The notes under the pieces: generated by a model
What the model was told of the DNA's origin: nothing
Database searches by the model: none
What the model saw: only the letters and a program-made list of their open reading frames with translations
Position numbers and translations under genes: made by a program
In this document: positions 6,685 through 14,870 of the stretch, one piece after another
Numbering within the stretch: position 1 is the first letter of the stretch
Layout: each line of letters starts with the position of its first letter
Source of the DNA: an uncultured Sutterella sp.
GTDB taxonomy: Bacteria > Pseudomonadota > Gammaproteobacteria > Burkholderiales > Burkholderiaceae_F
Direction of reading: 5' to 3'
Length of the DNA stretch: 30,902 nt
Assembly (NCBI GenBank): GCA_900764215.1
Contig: CAAFNI010000076.1
Span: 1 to 30,902, forward strand

Positions 6685-8094
6685 ATGACGACACTGACGC
6701 CACCCAAAACCTCATTTGCAGCGCTCCTGCGCCTTGCGGGCCCCATTTTCGTCGCCAACATCGCCATCGTCGGCAGCGGCACAATTGACACAATCATGGC
6801 CGGCCAACTCGGCAAGGAACATCTGGCCGCCATTGCAGTTTCAATAGCCGCCACCATATCCGTCGTCATGGGATTGGCAGGGATTCTTCAAAGTCTCTCC
6901 CCGATAGCAGGTCATCACTACGGGGCCCGAAACTACAGAGCAGTCGGCGAGGAACTCGAGCAAAACTTCTGGCTCGGCGGGTTCCTATGCCTATTCGGGG
7001 TTCCGCTCCTTATGTACACCGACCTCTGGATTTCGCTTGGCAAGGTAGAGGGCGAAGTCGCCCGCATGGCTTCCGAGTTCCTGTTCTTCACCGCACTTGC
7101 CCTTCCAGCCTGCCTGTTCGCGCGCACCTTCATTTCCGTCAACGCAGCCCTTTCGCGCCCCCGCATCACGATGTGGGTCTCGCTCGCCATGTTGGCTCTA
7201 AAGGTGCCGCTCAACGGCATCTTCATGTACGGCTGGCTCGGCTTTCCCGCCATGGGCGGCTCGGGAGCCGGAGTATCTTTCTGCATCCTCAACTACCTCG
7301 CCTTCTTGTGTTACCTTGCCATCTGGAAAAGGGACGCCTTTTACCGAACCATGCACGCGGAACACATCTTCGGCCCGCGTTGGACACTCATGAAGGAGCA
7401 GCTTCACGTCGGCATTCCGATCGGACTGAGCACCTTCTTTGAAGTTTCCAGCTTCACGCTGATGGCGATCTTCGTTGCACGCTTCGGCTCCGAGGCCGTC
7501 TCCGCCCATCAGATCGTGGCCAACATCACGAGCCTGTGCTACATGCTGCCGCTTTCAATTGGCATCGCCTCCTCCGTTCTCATCTCGCAGTGCCTCGGCT
7601 CACGATGGCCAGCCGTCGCCTACACGGTTCTCAAGCGTACGCTCGGCGTCTCCGTCATCATCTCCACATGCATCGTCACAGTTCTCTTCTTCGCCCGCAG
7701 CTACCTCGTCACGCTGTACTCGTCGGATGCAGGCGTGTGTGCGATGGCCGCCTCGCTGCTCATCTTCGGCTGTCTCTACCATGTCTTCGACGCGAAGCAG
7801 TCCGTCAGTTCGTTTGCGCTTCGAGGCTACCGCGTCACCCGCCTTCCAATGATCATCTACGGCGTCATGCTCTGGGGCGTCGGTCTTGGAGGCGGCTACA
7901 TGCTCGCCTTCGGAACCCCTCTGACGGGAGAGCCGATGGGAGTCTACGGCTTCTGGAGCGCAACGGCCGCCGGTCTATGGCTGACAGGCATCTCGCTCGC
8001 CTGCTTGGCGCTCTGGGTCGGGCGTCAGTTCGCCCGCGACGACAGTCATTCGCTTGAGGAAATTGCTCAGACCATCAAGGCATCCCGCGCATGA
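6685..8094 (+). CDS. MATE family multidrug/cation exporter
   Basis: Twelve-helix antiporter of the NorM branch, 469 residues as usual, which exports cationic drugs or metabolites using sodium or protons. Typical features are the N-terminal LAGPIFVANIAIVGSGTIDTIMAGQLG, with its conserved Pro and the D-T-IMAG motif in helix 2, a GHHYGA loop motif, and the pseudo-repeat beginning near residue 233 (LHVGIPIGLSTFFEVSSF). The start is set by alignment; the frame is open 37 codons further upstream, inside the preceding gene. No Shine-Dalgarno sequence is visible, so translation probably couples to the glycosyltransferase gene ending 8 bases earlier. The substrate is unknown. Confidence 0.93.
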   Translation: MTTLTPPKTSFAALLRLAGPIFVANIAIVGSGTIDTIMAGQLGKEHLAAIAVSIAATISVVMGLAGILQSLSPIAGHHYGARNYRAVGEELEQNFWLGGFLCLFGVPLLMYTDLWISLGKVEGEVARMASEFLFFTALALPACLFARTFISVNAALSRPRITMWVSLAMLALKVPLNGIFMYGWLGFPAMGGSGAGVSFCILNYLAFLCYLAIWKRDAFYRTMHAEHIFGPRWTLMKEQLHVGIPIGLSTFFEVSSFTLMAIFVARFGSEAVSAHQIVANITSLCYMLPLSIGIASSVLISQCLGSRWPAVAYTVLKRTLGVSVIISTCIVTVLFFARSYLVTLYSSDAGVCAMAASLLIFGCLYHVFDAKQSVSSFALRGYRVTRLPMIIYGVMLWGVGLGGGYMLAFGTPLTGEPMGVYGFWSATAAGLWLTGISLACLALWVGRQFARDDSHSLEEIAQTIKASRA

Positions 8095-8169
8095 CGCCTC
8101 GCCATCGCCGAGAGGGCCGGAATTCGTTGCGCTATGATTGGCGATCTGATTCCTTTCAAGGAGTTCGAC

Positions 8170-8946
8170 ATGTCGACCATCCTCTTTTCCAGTCCGATCT
8201 TCGGTCCGGTGCACAGCCGTCGACTCGGCGTTTCGCTCGGCGTCAATCTGCTCCCCGCCGACGGCAAACTCTGCAGCTTCGACTGCATATACTGCGAATG
8301 CGGACTCAACGGCCAGCATCGCCCGGAACTTAAGATGCCGTCCCGTGAAGCCGTGCGGGATGCGCTTTGCTCCAAGCTCGATGGCATGAAGAAAAACGGT
8401 ATTCTGCCCGATACCATCACCTTTTCGGGCAACGGAGAACCCACCTCGCACCCGGATTTCGAGGAAATCATCGACGACACGCTCTCACTCCGAGACAAAT
8501 ACGCTCCCAAAAGCAAGGTGAGCGTCCTCACCAATGCCACCCACATCGTAAAGGACAGCGTCTTCCGAGCGCTGCTCAGAGTCGATAATGCGCTCCTCAA
8601 GCTTGACACCGTCAACGAAGCCTATATACATCTCGTAGACCGGCCCACAAGCCGCTACGACCTTTCAAGGCTCATTGAGCGGATGAGGGCCTTCGAAGGA
8701 AGATGCATCATCCAAACGATGTTTATGAAAGGCGAGTGGGAGGGCCGCAGCGTCGACAATACCGGCGACGAATATGTCGACCCGTGGCTTGACGCCTTGA
8801 AGGACATTGCACCCAAACTCGTAACAATCTACACGCTCGACCGGGAAACTCCGGGCAAAAACCTGCTCAAGGCGCCTCGGGATCGTCTTGAAGAAATTGC
8901 CGCACGCGTCAATGCGATCGGCATTCCCACAACCGTAAGCGGTTGA
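8170..8946 (+). CDS. Radical SAM protein (COG0731-like Fe-S oxidoreductase)
   Basis: The 258-residue protein carries the radical SAM cluster motif as Cys35-x3-Cys39-x2-Cys42 in LCSFDCIYCECG, followed by the SAM-binding FSGNGEPTSHPDF segment (a GGEP-like motif) near residue 89. This combination, and the N-terminal FGPVHSRRLGVSLGVNLLP, match the stand-alone bacterial COG0731 proteins related to archaeal tRNA wybutosine enzymes. The substrate is unknown. AAGGAG lies 6 bases before this ATG, so it is preferred over an in-frame ATG 12 codons upstream. It follows the MATE gene after 75 bases and may share its transcript. I see no auxiliary cluster. Confidence 0.88.
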   Translation: MSTILFSSPIFGPVHSRRLGVSLGVNLLPADGKLCSFDCIYCECGLNGQHRPELKMPSREAVRDALCSKLDGMKKNGILPDTITFSGNGEPTSHPDFEEIIDDTLSLRDKYAPKSKVSVLTNATHIVKDSVFRALLRVDNALLKLDTVNEAYIHLVDRPTSRYDLSRLIERMRAFEGRCIIQTMFMKGEWEGRSVDNTGDEYVDPWLDALKDIAPKLVTIYTLDRETPGKNLLKAPRDRLEEIAARVNAIGIPTTVSG

Positions 8947-8965
8947 TAAACGTCCGGCCAAAATA

Positions 8966-9000
8966 AAAACTCCGCCCGACCTAACATCGAGCGGAGTTTT
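8966..9000 (+). terminator. Intrinsic terminator after the radical SAM gene (bidirectional)
   Basis: AACTCCGC/GCGGAGTT stem with further partial pairing inside, flanked by AAAA and TTTT. It sits between convergent genes, so it can also end htpX transcripts on the minus strand. Confidence 0.8.
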
Positions 9001-9043
9001 GTTGTTTAGACCAAGCAGATCCGATGAGCGGCACCGCTCAGGA

Positions 9044-9940
9044 TCAGTAGCGGCGGCTTTCAAGCGCGGCGATGCGATCCTCGATGGACGGATGGGTTGC
9101 AAAGAGCGAGCCGATGCCGCCCGAGATGCCGAAGCCCTTGACGGCGCCCGGAAGTTCGTTCTGTGCTTCCATGCCTCCGAGACGGCGAAGCGCGTTGATC
9201 ATGGGCTGATTGGACTGCATGATCTCGGCAGCGCCCGCATCGGCGTGGTATTCGCGCCAGCGGGAGAAATAAGCGACGACAATGCCGGCAAGGAAGCCGA
9301 GACAAATATCGAGCACAAGGCTCGTTACATAGTACCCAACGCCGGGCGCATCGTCTTCGTTGCGAAGAATCTGGCGGTCGACCACCCAGCCGATGACGCG
9401 AGAGAAGAACACGACGAAGGTGTTCATCACACCCTGAAGAAGCGTCTGAGTAACCATGTCGCCGTTCTTGACGTGAGAAATTTCATGCGCGAGTACGGCC
9501 TCGACCTCGTCTCGGTTCATGATGTTGAGAAGCCCCGTCGAGACGGCAACCATGGCGCTTGATGCGGAGGCACCAGTGGCAAAGGCATTGGGTTCGCCTT
9601 CATAGATGCCGACTTCGGGCATCGGAATGCCTGCCCTTTCGGCCTCGTGGCGCACGACGCCGACGAGATACGCCTCAAGACCGGGTTGCGGATTGTTCGT
9701 GTCGATCATCTGCACGCCCATGCTCATCTTTGCCATCTGCTTGCTCATCAGCAGCGAGATGATCGAGCCGCTGAAGCCCACAATCATCGAGAAGATGAAG
9801 AGGGTGGAAAGATTGAGGGACGAACCCGCCATGGTGCCGAAGTTGACGCCGAACACCATCTGCACGACCGTGAGGATCACGCTGAGCATGATGAAAACGG
9901 CGAGGTTGGCGAGCACCAACAGACCAATGCGCTTAAACAT
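9044..9940 (-). CDS. htpX: Membrane zinc metalloprotease HtpX
   Basis: Heat-shock-linked M48 protease of the inner membrane that degrades damaged membrane proteins alongside FtsH. The protein has 298 residues (E. coli 293). Two N-terminal transmembrane helices (about 5-30 and 43-65) are followed by the zinc motif HEISH (His152, Glu153, His156), two further hydrophobic segments and the third zinc ligand in EYHADAGAAE. C-terminal FATHPSIEDRIAAL is a family signature. The ATG at MFKRIG is chosen by homology with E. coli; the frame stays open 33 codons upstream, but that extension is arginine-rich and unlike the family. GGAA lies 6 bases before the start. The leader contains two interleaved inverted repeats. 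Confidence 0.96.
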   Translation of the reverse strand: MFKRIGLLVLANLAVFIMLSVILTVVQMVFGVNFGTMAGSSLNLSTLFIFSMIVGFSGSIISLLMSKQMAKMSMGVQMIDTNNPQPGLEAYLVGVVRHEAERAGIPMPEVGIYEGEPNAFATGASASSAMVAVSTGLLNIMNRDEVEAVLAHEISHVKNGDMVTQTLLQGVMNTFVVFFSRVIGWVVDRQILRNEDDAPGVGYYVTSLVLDICLGFLAGIVVAYFSRWREYHADAGAAEIMQSNQPMINALRRLGGMEAQNELPGAVKGFGISGGIGSLFATHPSIEDRIAALESRRY

Positions 9941-9977
9941 ACTGTTCCAATTTCCTTTTTTTCTGTGTGGACAGAAT

Positions 9978-10033
9978 GAGCGATGCATGTTCAGGGAACG
10001 GCGGACGTTCCATCGCTCGTTCAGCCGCCGTTC
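9978..10033 (-). promoter_or_regulatory. Interleaved inverted repeats in the htpX leader (possible pseudoknot)
   Basis: Read along the minus strand: GAACGGCGG (10033-10025), GAGCGATG (10018-10011), CCGCCGTTC (10004-9996), CATCGCTC (9985-9978). The first pairs perfectly with the third (9 bases) and the second with the fourth (8 bases). The connecting segments are 6, 6 and 10 bases. This arrangement fits an H-type pseudoknot, or two mutually exclusive hairpins, ending 37 bases before the start codon. Whether this stretch is transcribed is not known. Confidence 0.5.
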
Positions 10034-10141
10034 GTTCATTGCTTAATTTTATGAAGATGACGTGATCAATATGTTTGACATCATCTCGACAATTGTAACA
10101 AAGGTCACAAACCCTTTGGAAACGCCCAGCGGGCAATGCAG

Positions 10142-11305
10142 CTACTTGATGTCCTCAATGCGCTTCGGCGGAAAACTGTCCCAAGCCCCGCATCCGAGGC
10201 AGTGCCAGGAGAAGGATGATGCCAGGAAGCCGCAGTTCGAACACTGGTACTTGGCAAACCGCCGTCCGTGCCGTTGCAGAAGCGTGGCGAGCAGTTTCGT
10301 CTCCTCGTCTTCAGGCCGTTCCTTCTGACGAAGCGTCATCATGGTCGAAAAGGCTGAGAGGCTCGGACGCCTCGCTAGCATTGAAACAACGTTCTGCTCC
10401 GTCTTTTCAAGCCCCTCCCAAGCGGCCAAGCGCCTGACGGCCTCTTCCATGACATCGGCGCAGCCGTTGTCAGCCAGAGCCTTATGCAGAAGCACCACCG
10501 CCTCATCGCGACGGCCAAGGGCGTCCATCGCATCAGCAATGCGGCCGATCACAAGCGGGAGATAAGCGGGCGTGCGGTTCATCACGTCCGTCCAGCAGTG
10601 AAGCGCGCGCTCGACATTTCCGAGCGCCAGTGCAACAGCGCCGGCGGCAATGCCGGCTCTGGGAGCCCCTGGACACTTTTCGAGGGCATGGCGCACATGA
10701 TCGTCAGCAAGCTCAAAGTCCTTTCTGCGAACGGCCTCTTCAGCCAGCTCGCAGTAGTAGTGGGCGATTTCGGAAGCTCGATTCTCGCCTGCCTGAACTT
10801 CAAGCTGTCGCGAAACATCGATTGCCGAAGTCCACTCGTGCTCGATGCAGTAGATGTCAAGAAGCGCCCTCAGTGCGTCCAGATGCTCGGTGGGATTGCG
10901 AAGGAGCCTGCGGTAGGTGTCCTCGGCTCTGTCGAAGAGACCTGCGGTCATGTAGTCTTCGCCCAGAGCCTTAAGCGCTTTGACGCGATCCTCTTCGGGG
11001 ATGTCCTCTCGATTCACAAGATGGTTGTGCAGCTTGATTGCGCGTTCAAATTCGCCTCGCCTGCGAAAGAGCGTACCGAGCACGTGATGCAGTTCGATGA
11101 GCTCCGGATCGAGTCGGACGACCTCAATGAACGGATCGACGGCCTTATCGGGATGATCGCTCATGAGCATGGCCACGCCACGCGAATACGCTTCGGGAAG
11201 CTGCCTCGAGTTCCTCTCGCGCTCGCCTGCGTCAAGTCCGCGGGCCCACCAGCCTGCGGCGAACAGGACAGGAATGAGGACCAGATACCAAAGTTCGGAT
11301 TCCAT
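10142..11305 (-). CDS. lapB: Lipopolysaccharide assembly protein B (TPR protein)
   Basis: Inner-membrane-anchored protein that, in E. coli, adjusts LPS synthesis by presenting LpxC to FtsH. At 387 residues it matches E. coli LapB (389). One N-terminal transmembrane helix (about residues 4-19, LWYLVLIPVLFAAGWW) precedes a run of tetratricopeptide repeats from about residue 35 to 330. A C-terminal rubredoxin-like metal site follows, CSNCGF...WHCLGCGAW, with two CxxC pairs. The ATG at MESELWY is chosen by homology; the frame is open 23 codons further. The usual partner lapA is not next to it, and a terminator separates it from rpsA, so it has its own promoter. Confidence 0.95.
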   Translation of the reverse strand: MESELWYLVLIPVLFAAGWWARGLDAGERERNSRQLPEAYSRGVAMLMSDHPDKAVDPFIEVVRLDPELIELHHVLGTLFRRRGEFERAIKLHNHLVNREDIPEEDRVKALKALGEDYMTAGLFDRAEDTYRRLLRNPTEHLDALRALLDIYCIEHEWTSAIDVSRQLEVQAGENRASEIAHYYCELAEEAVRRKDFELADDHVRHALEKCPGAPRAGIAAGAVALALGNVERALHCWTDVMNRTPAYLPLVIGRIADAMDALGRRDEAVVLLHKALADNGCADVMEEAVRRLAAWEGLEKTEQNVVSMLARRPSLSAFSTMMTLRQKERPEDEETKLLATLLQRHGRRFAKYQCSNCGFLASSFSWHCLGCGAWDSFPPKRIEDIK

Positions 11306-11344
11306 AAATGGCCTTTTGCTTCTCGTTTGTCGAAATTGGGAGAC

Positions 11345-11374
11345 ATTGTGGCACGCGAGGCGGACGTTGGACAA
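11345..11374 (-). promoter_or_regulatory. Candidate promoter of lapB
   Basis: Minus strand: TTGTCC (11369-11374), 18-base spacer, CACAAT (11345-11350), about 40 bases before the lapB start and after the rpsA terminator. Both boxes match the consensus at four of six positions, so this is tentative. Confidence 0.3.
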
Positions 11375-11392
11375 ATGTCATGCCTAACATCA

Positions 11393-11432
11393 AGAAAAAA
11401 AAGGCTGCCGGCATTTTCATGCCGCAGCCTTT
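11393..11432 (-). terminator. Intrinsic terminator of rpsA
   Basis: AAGGCTGC/GCAGCCTT and GGCAT/ATGCC with a one-base bulge and 4-base loop, followed on the minus strand by eight T. Strong, and likely to end the cmk-rpsA transcript. Confidence 0.92.
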
Positions 11433-11498
11433 TTTGTATGCCTCAGGGGATCTCCAGGCCAAAGCCCCTTGATCCCCTTGGATCAGCGTCGTACAGAA

Positions 11499-13193
11499 TT
11501 ACTTCTGTTCGAGCTTGGCCTTGAGGAGAGCGCCGAGGTTGGTCGTGCCAGTAGCAGCCGTGGCGTCGGCGTTGAGACGATCGAGAGCGTCGCGGGCTTC
11601 AGCAGCATCCTTCGCACGGATGGAAAGCTGGATGGAACGGTTCTTGCGGTCGATGTTCGTGATGAGAGCTTCGATCTCATCGCCGGCGGAGAGACGCGTC
11701 GTGGCGTCGTCAACGCGGTCGGCGGAGATTTCAGCGGCGCGGAGGTAGCCTTCAACTTCGTTGCCGAGGTCGATGACGGCGCCCTTGGCGTCAACGGACT
11801 TCACCGTGCCCTTGACAAGCGTGTTCTTGTCATGAGTGGAGGCAAAGTTGGAGAACGGGTCACCGCCCATCTGCTTGATGCCGAGGGAGATGCGCTCACG
11901 TTCCGTGTCGATCGCGAGAACGACGGCTTCGAGTTCGTCGCCCTTCTTGTACTTGCGAACGGCTTCTTCACCGGACTCGTTCCAGGAAAGGTCGGAGAGG
12001 TGAACGAGACCGTCGATGCCGCCCGGGAGACCGATGAACACGCCGAAGTCGGTGATGGACTTGATCTGGCCGGAGACCTTGTCGCCCTTCTTGTGGGACT
12101 GGGCGAAGTCTTCCCACGGATTCGGCTTGCACTGCTTCATGCCGAGGGAGATGCGGCGGCGTTCTTCGTCGATGTCGAGAACCATGACTTCGACTTCATC
12201 GCCGAGCGTGACGACCTTGCGCGGATCGACGTTCTTGTTCGTCCAATCCATTTCGGAAACGTGGACGAGACCTTCAATGCCGGCTTCGACTTCAACGAAG
12301 GCACCGTAGTCGGTGATGTTCGTGACCTTGCCGAAGAGGCGGGTGCCCTGCGGGTAGCGGCGGGCGATGCCGACCCACGGGTCTTCGCCGAGCTGCTTGA
12401 GGCCGAGGGAGACGCGGTTCTTGTCCTGATCGAACTTGAGAACCTTGGCTTCGAGTTCCTGACCAACCTGAACGACTTCGCTCGGGTGGCGGACGCGGCG
12501 CCAGGCCAGGTCCGTGATGTGGAGGAGACCGTCGATGCCGCCGAGATCAACGAAGGCGCCGTAGTCGGTAATGTTCTTGACGATGCCCTTGACGATGGCG
12601 CCTTCCTTGAGCGTTTCAAGAAGCTTGGCGCGTTCTTCGCCCATATTGGCTTCAACGACAGCGCGGCGGGAGACCACGACGTTGTTGCGCTTGCGGTCGA
12701 GCTTGATAACCTTGAATTCGAAGGTCTTGCCTTCGTACGGCGTCGTGTCCTTGACCGGACGGGTGTCCACAAGGGAACCCGGAAGGAAGGCGCGGATGCC
12801 GTTGGTCATGACGGTGAGACCGCCCTTGACCTTGCCCGTAACCGTACCGGTGACGAGTTCACCGGATTCGAGAGCCTGTTCGAGGTTCATCCAGGCGGCG
12901 AGGCGCTTGGCCTTGTCGCGACTGAGGATGGTGTCGCCGTAGCCGTTTTCGACGGATTCGATGGCGACGGAGATGAAGTCGCCCGGCTGGACGGTCACTT
13001 CACCGCGGTCATCCTTGAACTCTTCGATAGGCACATAGGCTTCGCTCTTGAGGCCGGCATTGACGACGACGAAGTTGTAGTCGACGCGGACGACTTCGGC
13101 GGTGATGACTTCACCCTGACGCATTTCCTGGTGAGCGAGGCTTTCGGCAAAAAGCTCAGCGAAGGATTCGGGCTTGTTGGTTTCGTTGGTCAT
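11499..13193 (-). CDS. rpsA: Ribosomal protein S1
   Basis: 30S protein that binds and unfolds mRNA for initiation. The protein has 564 residues (E. coli 557) with six S1/OB-fold repeats: two degenerate N-terminal ones that bind the ribosome (about 20-90 and 105-170) and four closely similar RNA-binding ones, each with an ITDYGAFV-type motif (the third reads ITDFGVFI, the last VDAKGAVI). The ATG at MTNETNKPESFAELF matches family N-termini. No Shine-Dalgarno sequence precedes it, as is known for E. coli rpsA, which is translationally autoregulated. It lies 100 bases after cmk. The ihfB gene, which usually follows rpsA in proteobacteria, is absent; a terminator comes directly. Confidence 0.98.
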   Translation of the reverse strand: MTNETNKPESFAELFAESLAHQEMRQGEVITAEVVRVDYNFVVVNAGLKSEAYVPIEEFKDDRGEVTVQPGDFISVAIESVENGYGDTILSRDKAKRLAAWMNLEQALESGELVTGTVTGKVKGGLTVMTNGIRAFLPGSLVDTRPVKDTTPYEGKTFEFKVIKLDRKRNNVVVSRRAVVEANMGEERAKLLETLKEGAIVKGIVKNITDYGAFVDLGGIDGLLHITDLAWRRVRHPSEVVQVGQELEAKVLKFDQDKNRVSLGLKQLGEDPWVGIARRYPQGTRLFGKVTNITDYGAFVEVEAGIEGLVHVSEMDWTNKNVDPRKVVTLGDEVEVMVLDIDEERRRISLGMKQCKPNPWEDFAQSHKKGDKVSGQIKSITDFGVFIGLPGGIDGLVHLSDLSWNESGEEAVRKYKKGDELEAVVLAIDTERERISLGIKQMGGDPFSNFASTHDKNTLVKGTVKSVDAKGAVIDLGNEVEGYLRAAEISADRVDDATTRLSAGDEIEALITNIDRKNRSIQLSIRAKDAAEARDALDRLNADATAATGTTNLGALLKAKLEQK

Positions 13194-13250
13194 TGTTTGA
13201 AATAAAGATACACACCCGCAGCGGGAGGCGTTGGGCGGAGTTGATGAAAT

Positions 13251-13272
13251 GCGGGCCGTCTAAGCAGCCCGC
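13251..13272 (-). other. Hairpin in the cmk-rpsA intergenic leader
   Basis: GCGGGC/GCCCGC with a 10-base loop, about 58 bases before the rpsA start. A second short palindrome, CCCGC-A-GCGGG, lies at about 13216-13226. Hairpins in this position recall the structured E. coli rpsA translation-initiation region; no T run is present. Confidence 0.4.
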
Positions 13273-13293
13273 GGAAAAAAGCGAACGTCTATT

Positions 13294-13965
13294 TTACGAC
13301 AACTTTTTTGTCTCGTCCCACCACTCGAGGACTTTTTTTACGACTTCCTCAATGCTCATGTCGGACGTGTCGAGGCGGTGCGCATCCGGAGCGGGCTTGA
13401 GCGGTGCCGTGGCGCGCTGACTGTCGCGGCGATCGCGCTCCTCCAGATCGGCTGTCAACGCCTCAAGATCCGCAGTTTCGCCACGCCCTAGTAGCTGACG
13501 GTATCGGCGCTCGGCTCTGACCTTCGCCGTTGCAGTCATAAAAACCTTGAGCTGCGCATCAGGGAAGACCACAGTACCCATGTCTCGACCGTCGGCCACC
13601 AAACCGGGCAGACGGGCGGCATGCTTTTGGAGGGCAAACAGGGCCTCGCGCACGCCGGGCACCACGGCCACGCGGCTTGTGGCAGCACTGACGTCTTCGG
13701 CACGAATAGCCGTCGTCACATCCCGGCCGTTCAATAAAATGCGACCGCCGTCAAAGACAGGCGCGAGCTTCTGAGCGGCATCCGTGAGCGCGCCCGCATC
13801 ATCGAGGTCAATCCCTTTGGAAAGGGCGTCGAGCGTCGCGATCCTATAGAGCGCCCCGCTGTCTAGATAGTGAAATCCGAGCGCCTCAGCGACGCGAGCC
13901 GCGATCGTGCCTTTACCGCTTGCAGCCGGGCCGTCAAGCGTAATAACCGGAATGGTGTCTGTCAT
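13294..13965 (-). CDS. cmk: Cytidylate kinase
   Basis: Phosphorylates CMP and dCMP to the diphosphates with ATP, recycling pyrimidine nucleotides. The 223 residues are the normal length. The P-loop GPAASGKGT spans residues 12-20; the CMP-binding YLDSGALYR follows near residues 34-42. The family signature DGRDMGTVVFPDA lies near residues 124-136, and the LID segment RAERRYRQL follows. It is cotranscribed with rpsA, a very conserved pairing. It starts 68 bases after pheA; in related genomes hisC, tyrA and aroA usually lie between the two. Confidence 0.97.
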   Translation of the reverse strand: MTDTIPVITLDGPAASGKGTIAARVAEALGFHYLDSGALYRIATLDALSKGIDLDDAGALTDAAQKLAPVFDGGRILLNGRDVTTAIRAEDVSAATSRVAVVPGVREALFALQKHAARLPGLVADGRDMGTVVFPDAQLKVFMTATAKVRAERRYRQLLGRGETADLEALTADLEERDRRDSQRATAPLKPAPDAHRLDTSDMSIEEVVKKVLEWWDETKKLS

Positions 13966-14033
13966 GAATTATCATCTCTCGTCTGTTGGCCTTGCTGGCT
14001 CACCGCGCAGGCCAGGCCGCACAGTCAAATTCA

Positions 14034-14870
14034 TCAGTCTACAACAGGGTACGACCCGAGGAGACGCCAATGTTCGGCCCGAGCCTCCATGGCGGCGAGC
14101 GCATGTCGCACGGCGGAATTCTCGATCGAGCCCTCTATGTCAATGAAGAAGTTGTAATCCCAAAAACCGTTGCGGGCAGGCCGGCTCTCAATGCGAACCA
14201 TCTGCACGCCGTTTTCGGCCATCGGCGTCATCATGGCATAAAGCGACCCAGGCACGTTCGGCACCGAAAAGACGATGCTGGTCTTGAAATTGCCTGCGCT
14301 CGTGAAGCTCGTCTGCGGCTCCTTTGCCATCACGAGGAAGCGGGTGCGATTCCCTTCGCCGTCCTGAATGCTCTCCGCCGCCGCGCGAAGACCATAGATG
14401 TCGGCCGCCACGATCGCGGCAATGCCGGCCGAGCCGCGTTCAAGGGACGCGCGGCGCGCGCCCTCGGCGTTGGATGAGACGGCAATGCGCTCTGCATCCG
14501 GCACATGCCGAGACAACCATCCCCGGCATTGTGCGAGCGCCTGCGCATGCGCGTAGACCCTCTTGACATTCACCAGCTTTTCTTCAAGCGTCAACAGGTT
14601 GTGAACGACGGGCACGGAAACCTCTCCCACGATGCACAGGCGGCGTTCAAGCAGCAGATCGAGCGCATGCGTTACCGTGCCGTTCGTGTTGTTTTCGATC
14701 GCGATGACTCCGAAGCCAGCTTGACCAGCTTCTACAGCATTGAGAACTTCGTCGAAGTTGGGCTCGGCAAGCACATTGACGTCACGCCCGAAGAAAGCCC
14801 TGACGGCCTGCTCGGAAAATGTTCCTGCCGGCCCAAGGAATGCAACAGGCTTCTCAGTTCTGGCAGCCAT
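14034..14870 (-). CDS. pheA: Prephenate dehydratase (monofunctional)
   Basis: Converts prephenate to phenylpyruvate in phenylalanine synthesis. The 278 residues hold a dehydratase domain (about 8-188), with FLGPAGTFSEQA and the catalytic GNRTRF motif (about 172-177), and a C-terminal ACT domain (about 200-273) with NVPGSLY and ESRP, the phenylalanine feedback site. The N-terminal chorismate mutase domain of the usual betaproteobacterial P-protein is missing. The ATG at MAARTEK overlaps the end of serC by 17 bases; a TTG 11 codons upstream is possible but would deepen the overlap. GGGG just before the ATG is a weak ribosome site. Translational coupling to serC is likely. Confidence 0.95.
   Translation of the reverse strand: MAARTEKPVAFLGPAGTFSEQAVRAFFGRDVNVLAEPNFDEVLNAVEAGQAGFGVIAIENNTNGTVTHALDLLLERRLCIVGEVSVPVVHNLLTLEEKLVNVKRVYAHAQALAQCRGWLSRHVPDAERIAVSSNAEGARRASLERGSAGIAAIVAADIYGLRAAAESIQDGEGNRTRFLVMAKEPQTSFTSAGNFKTSIVFSVPNVPGSLYAMMTPMAENGVQMVRIESRPARNGFWDYNFFIDIEGSIENSAVRHALAAMEARAEHWRLLGSYPVVD

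Noticed and set aside
8966..9000. A possible REP-like repeat
   Set aside because: Flanking A and T runs and its place between convergent genes make it an ordinary bidirectional terminator.
9941..10039. An in-frame 33-residue N-terminal extension of HtpX
   Set aside because: The arginine-rich extension does not resemble HtpX N-termini. It coincides with the interleaved inverted repeats, and the first membrane helix begins properly at MFKRIG.
11469..13205. A 578-codon open frame on the plus strand, opposite rpsA
   Set aside because: It lies fully antisense to S1. Its composition (runs of Glu, Val, Asp, Ala) is the mirror of GC-rich codon use, and it has no family signature or ribosome-binding site.
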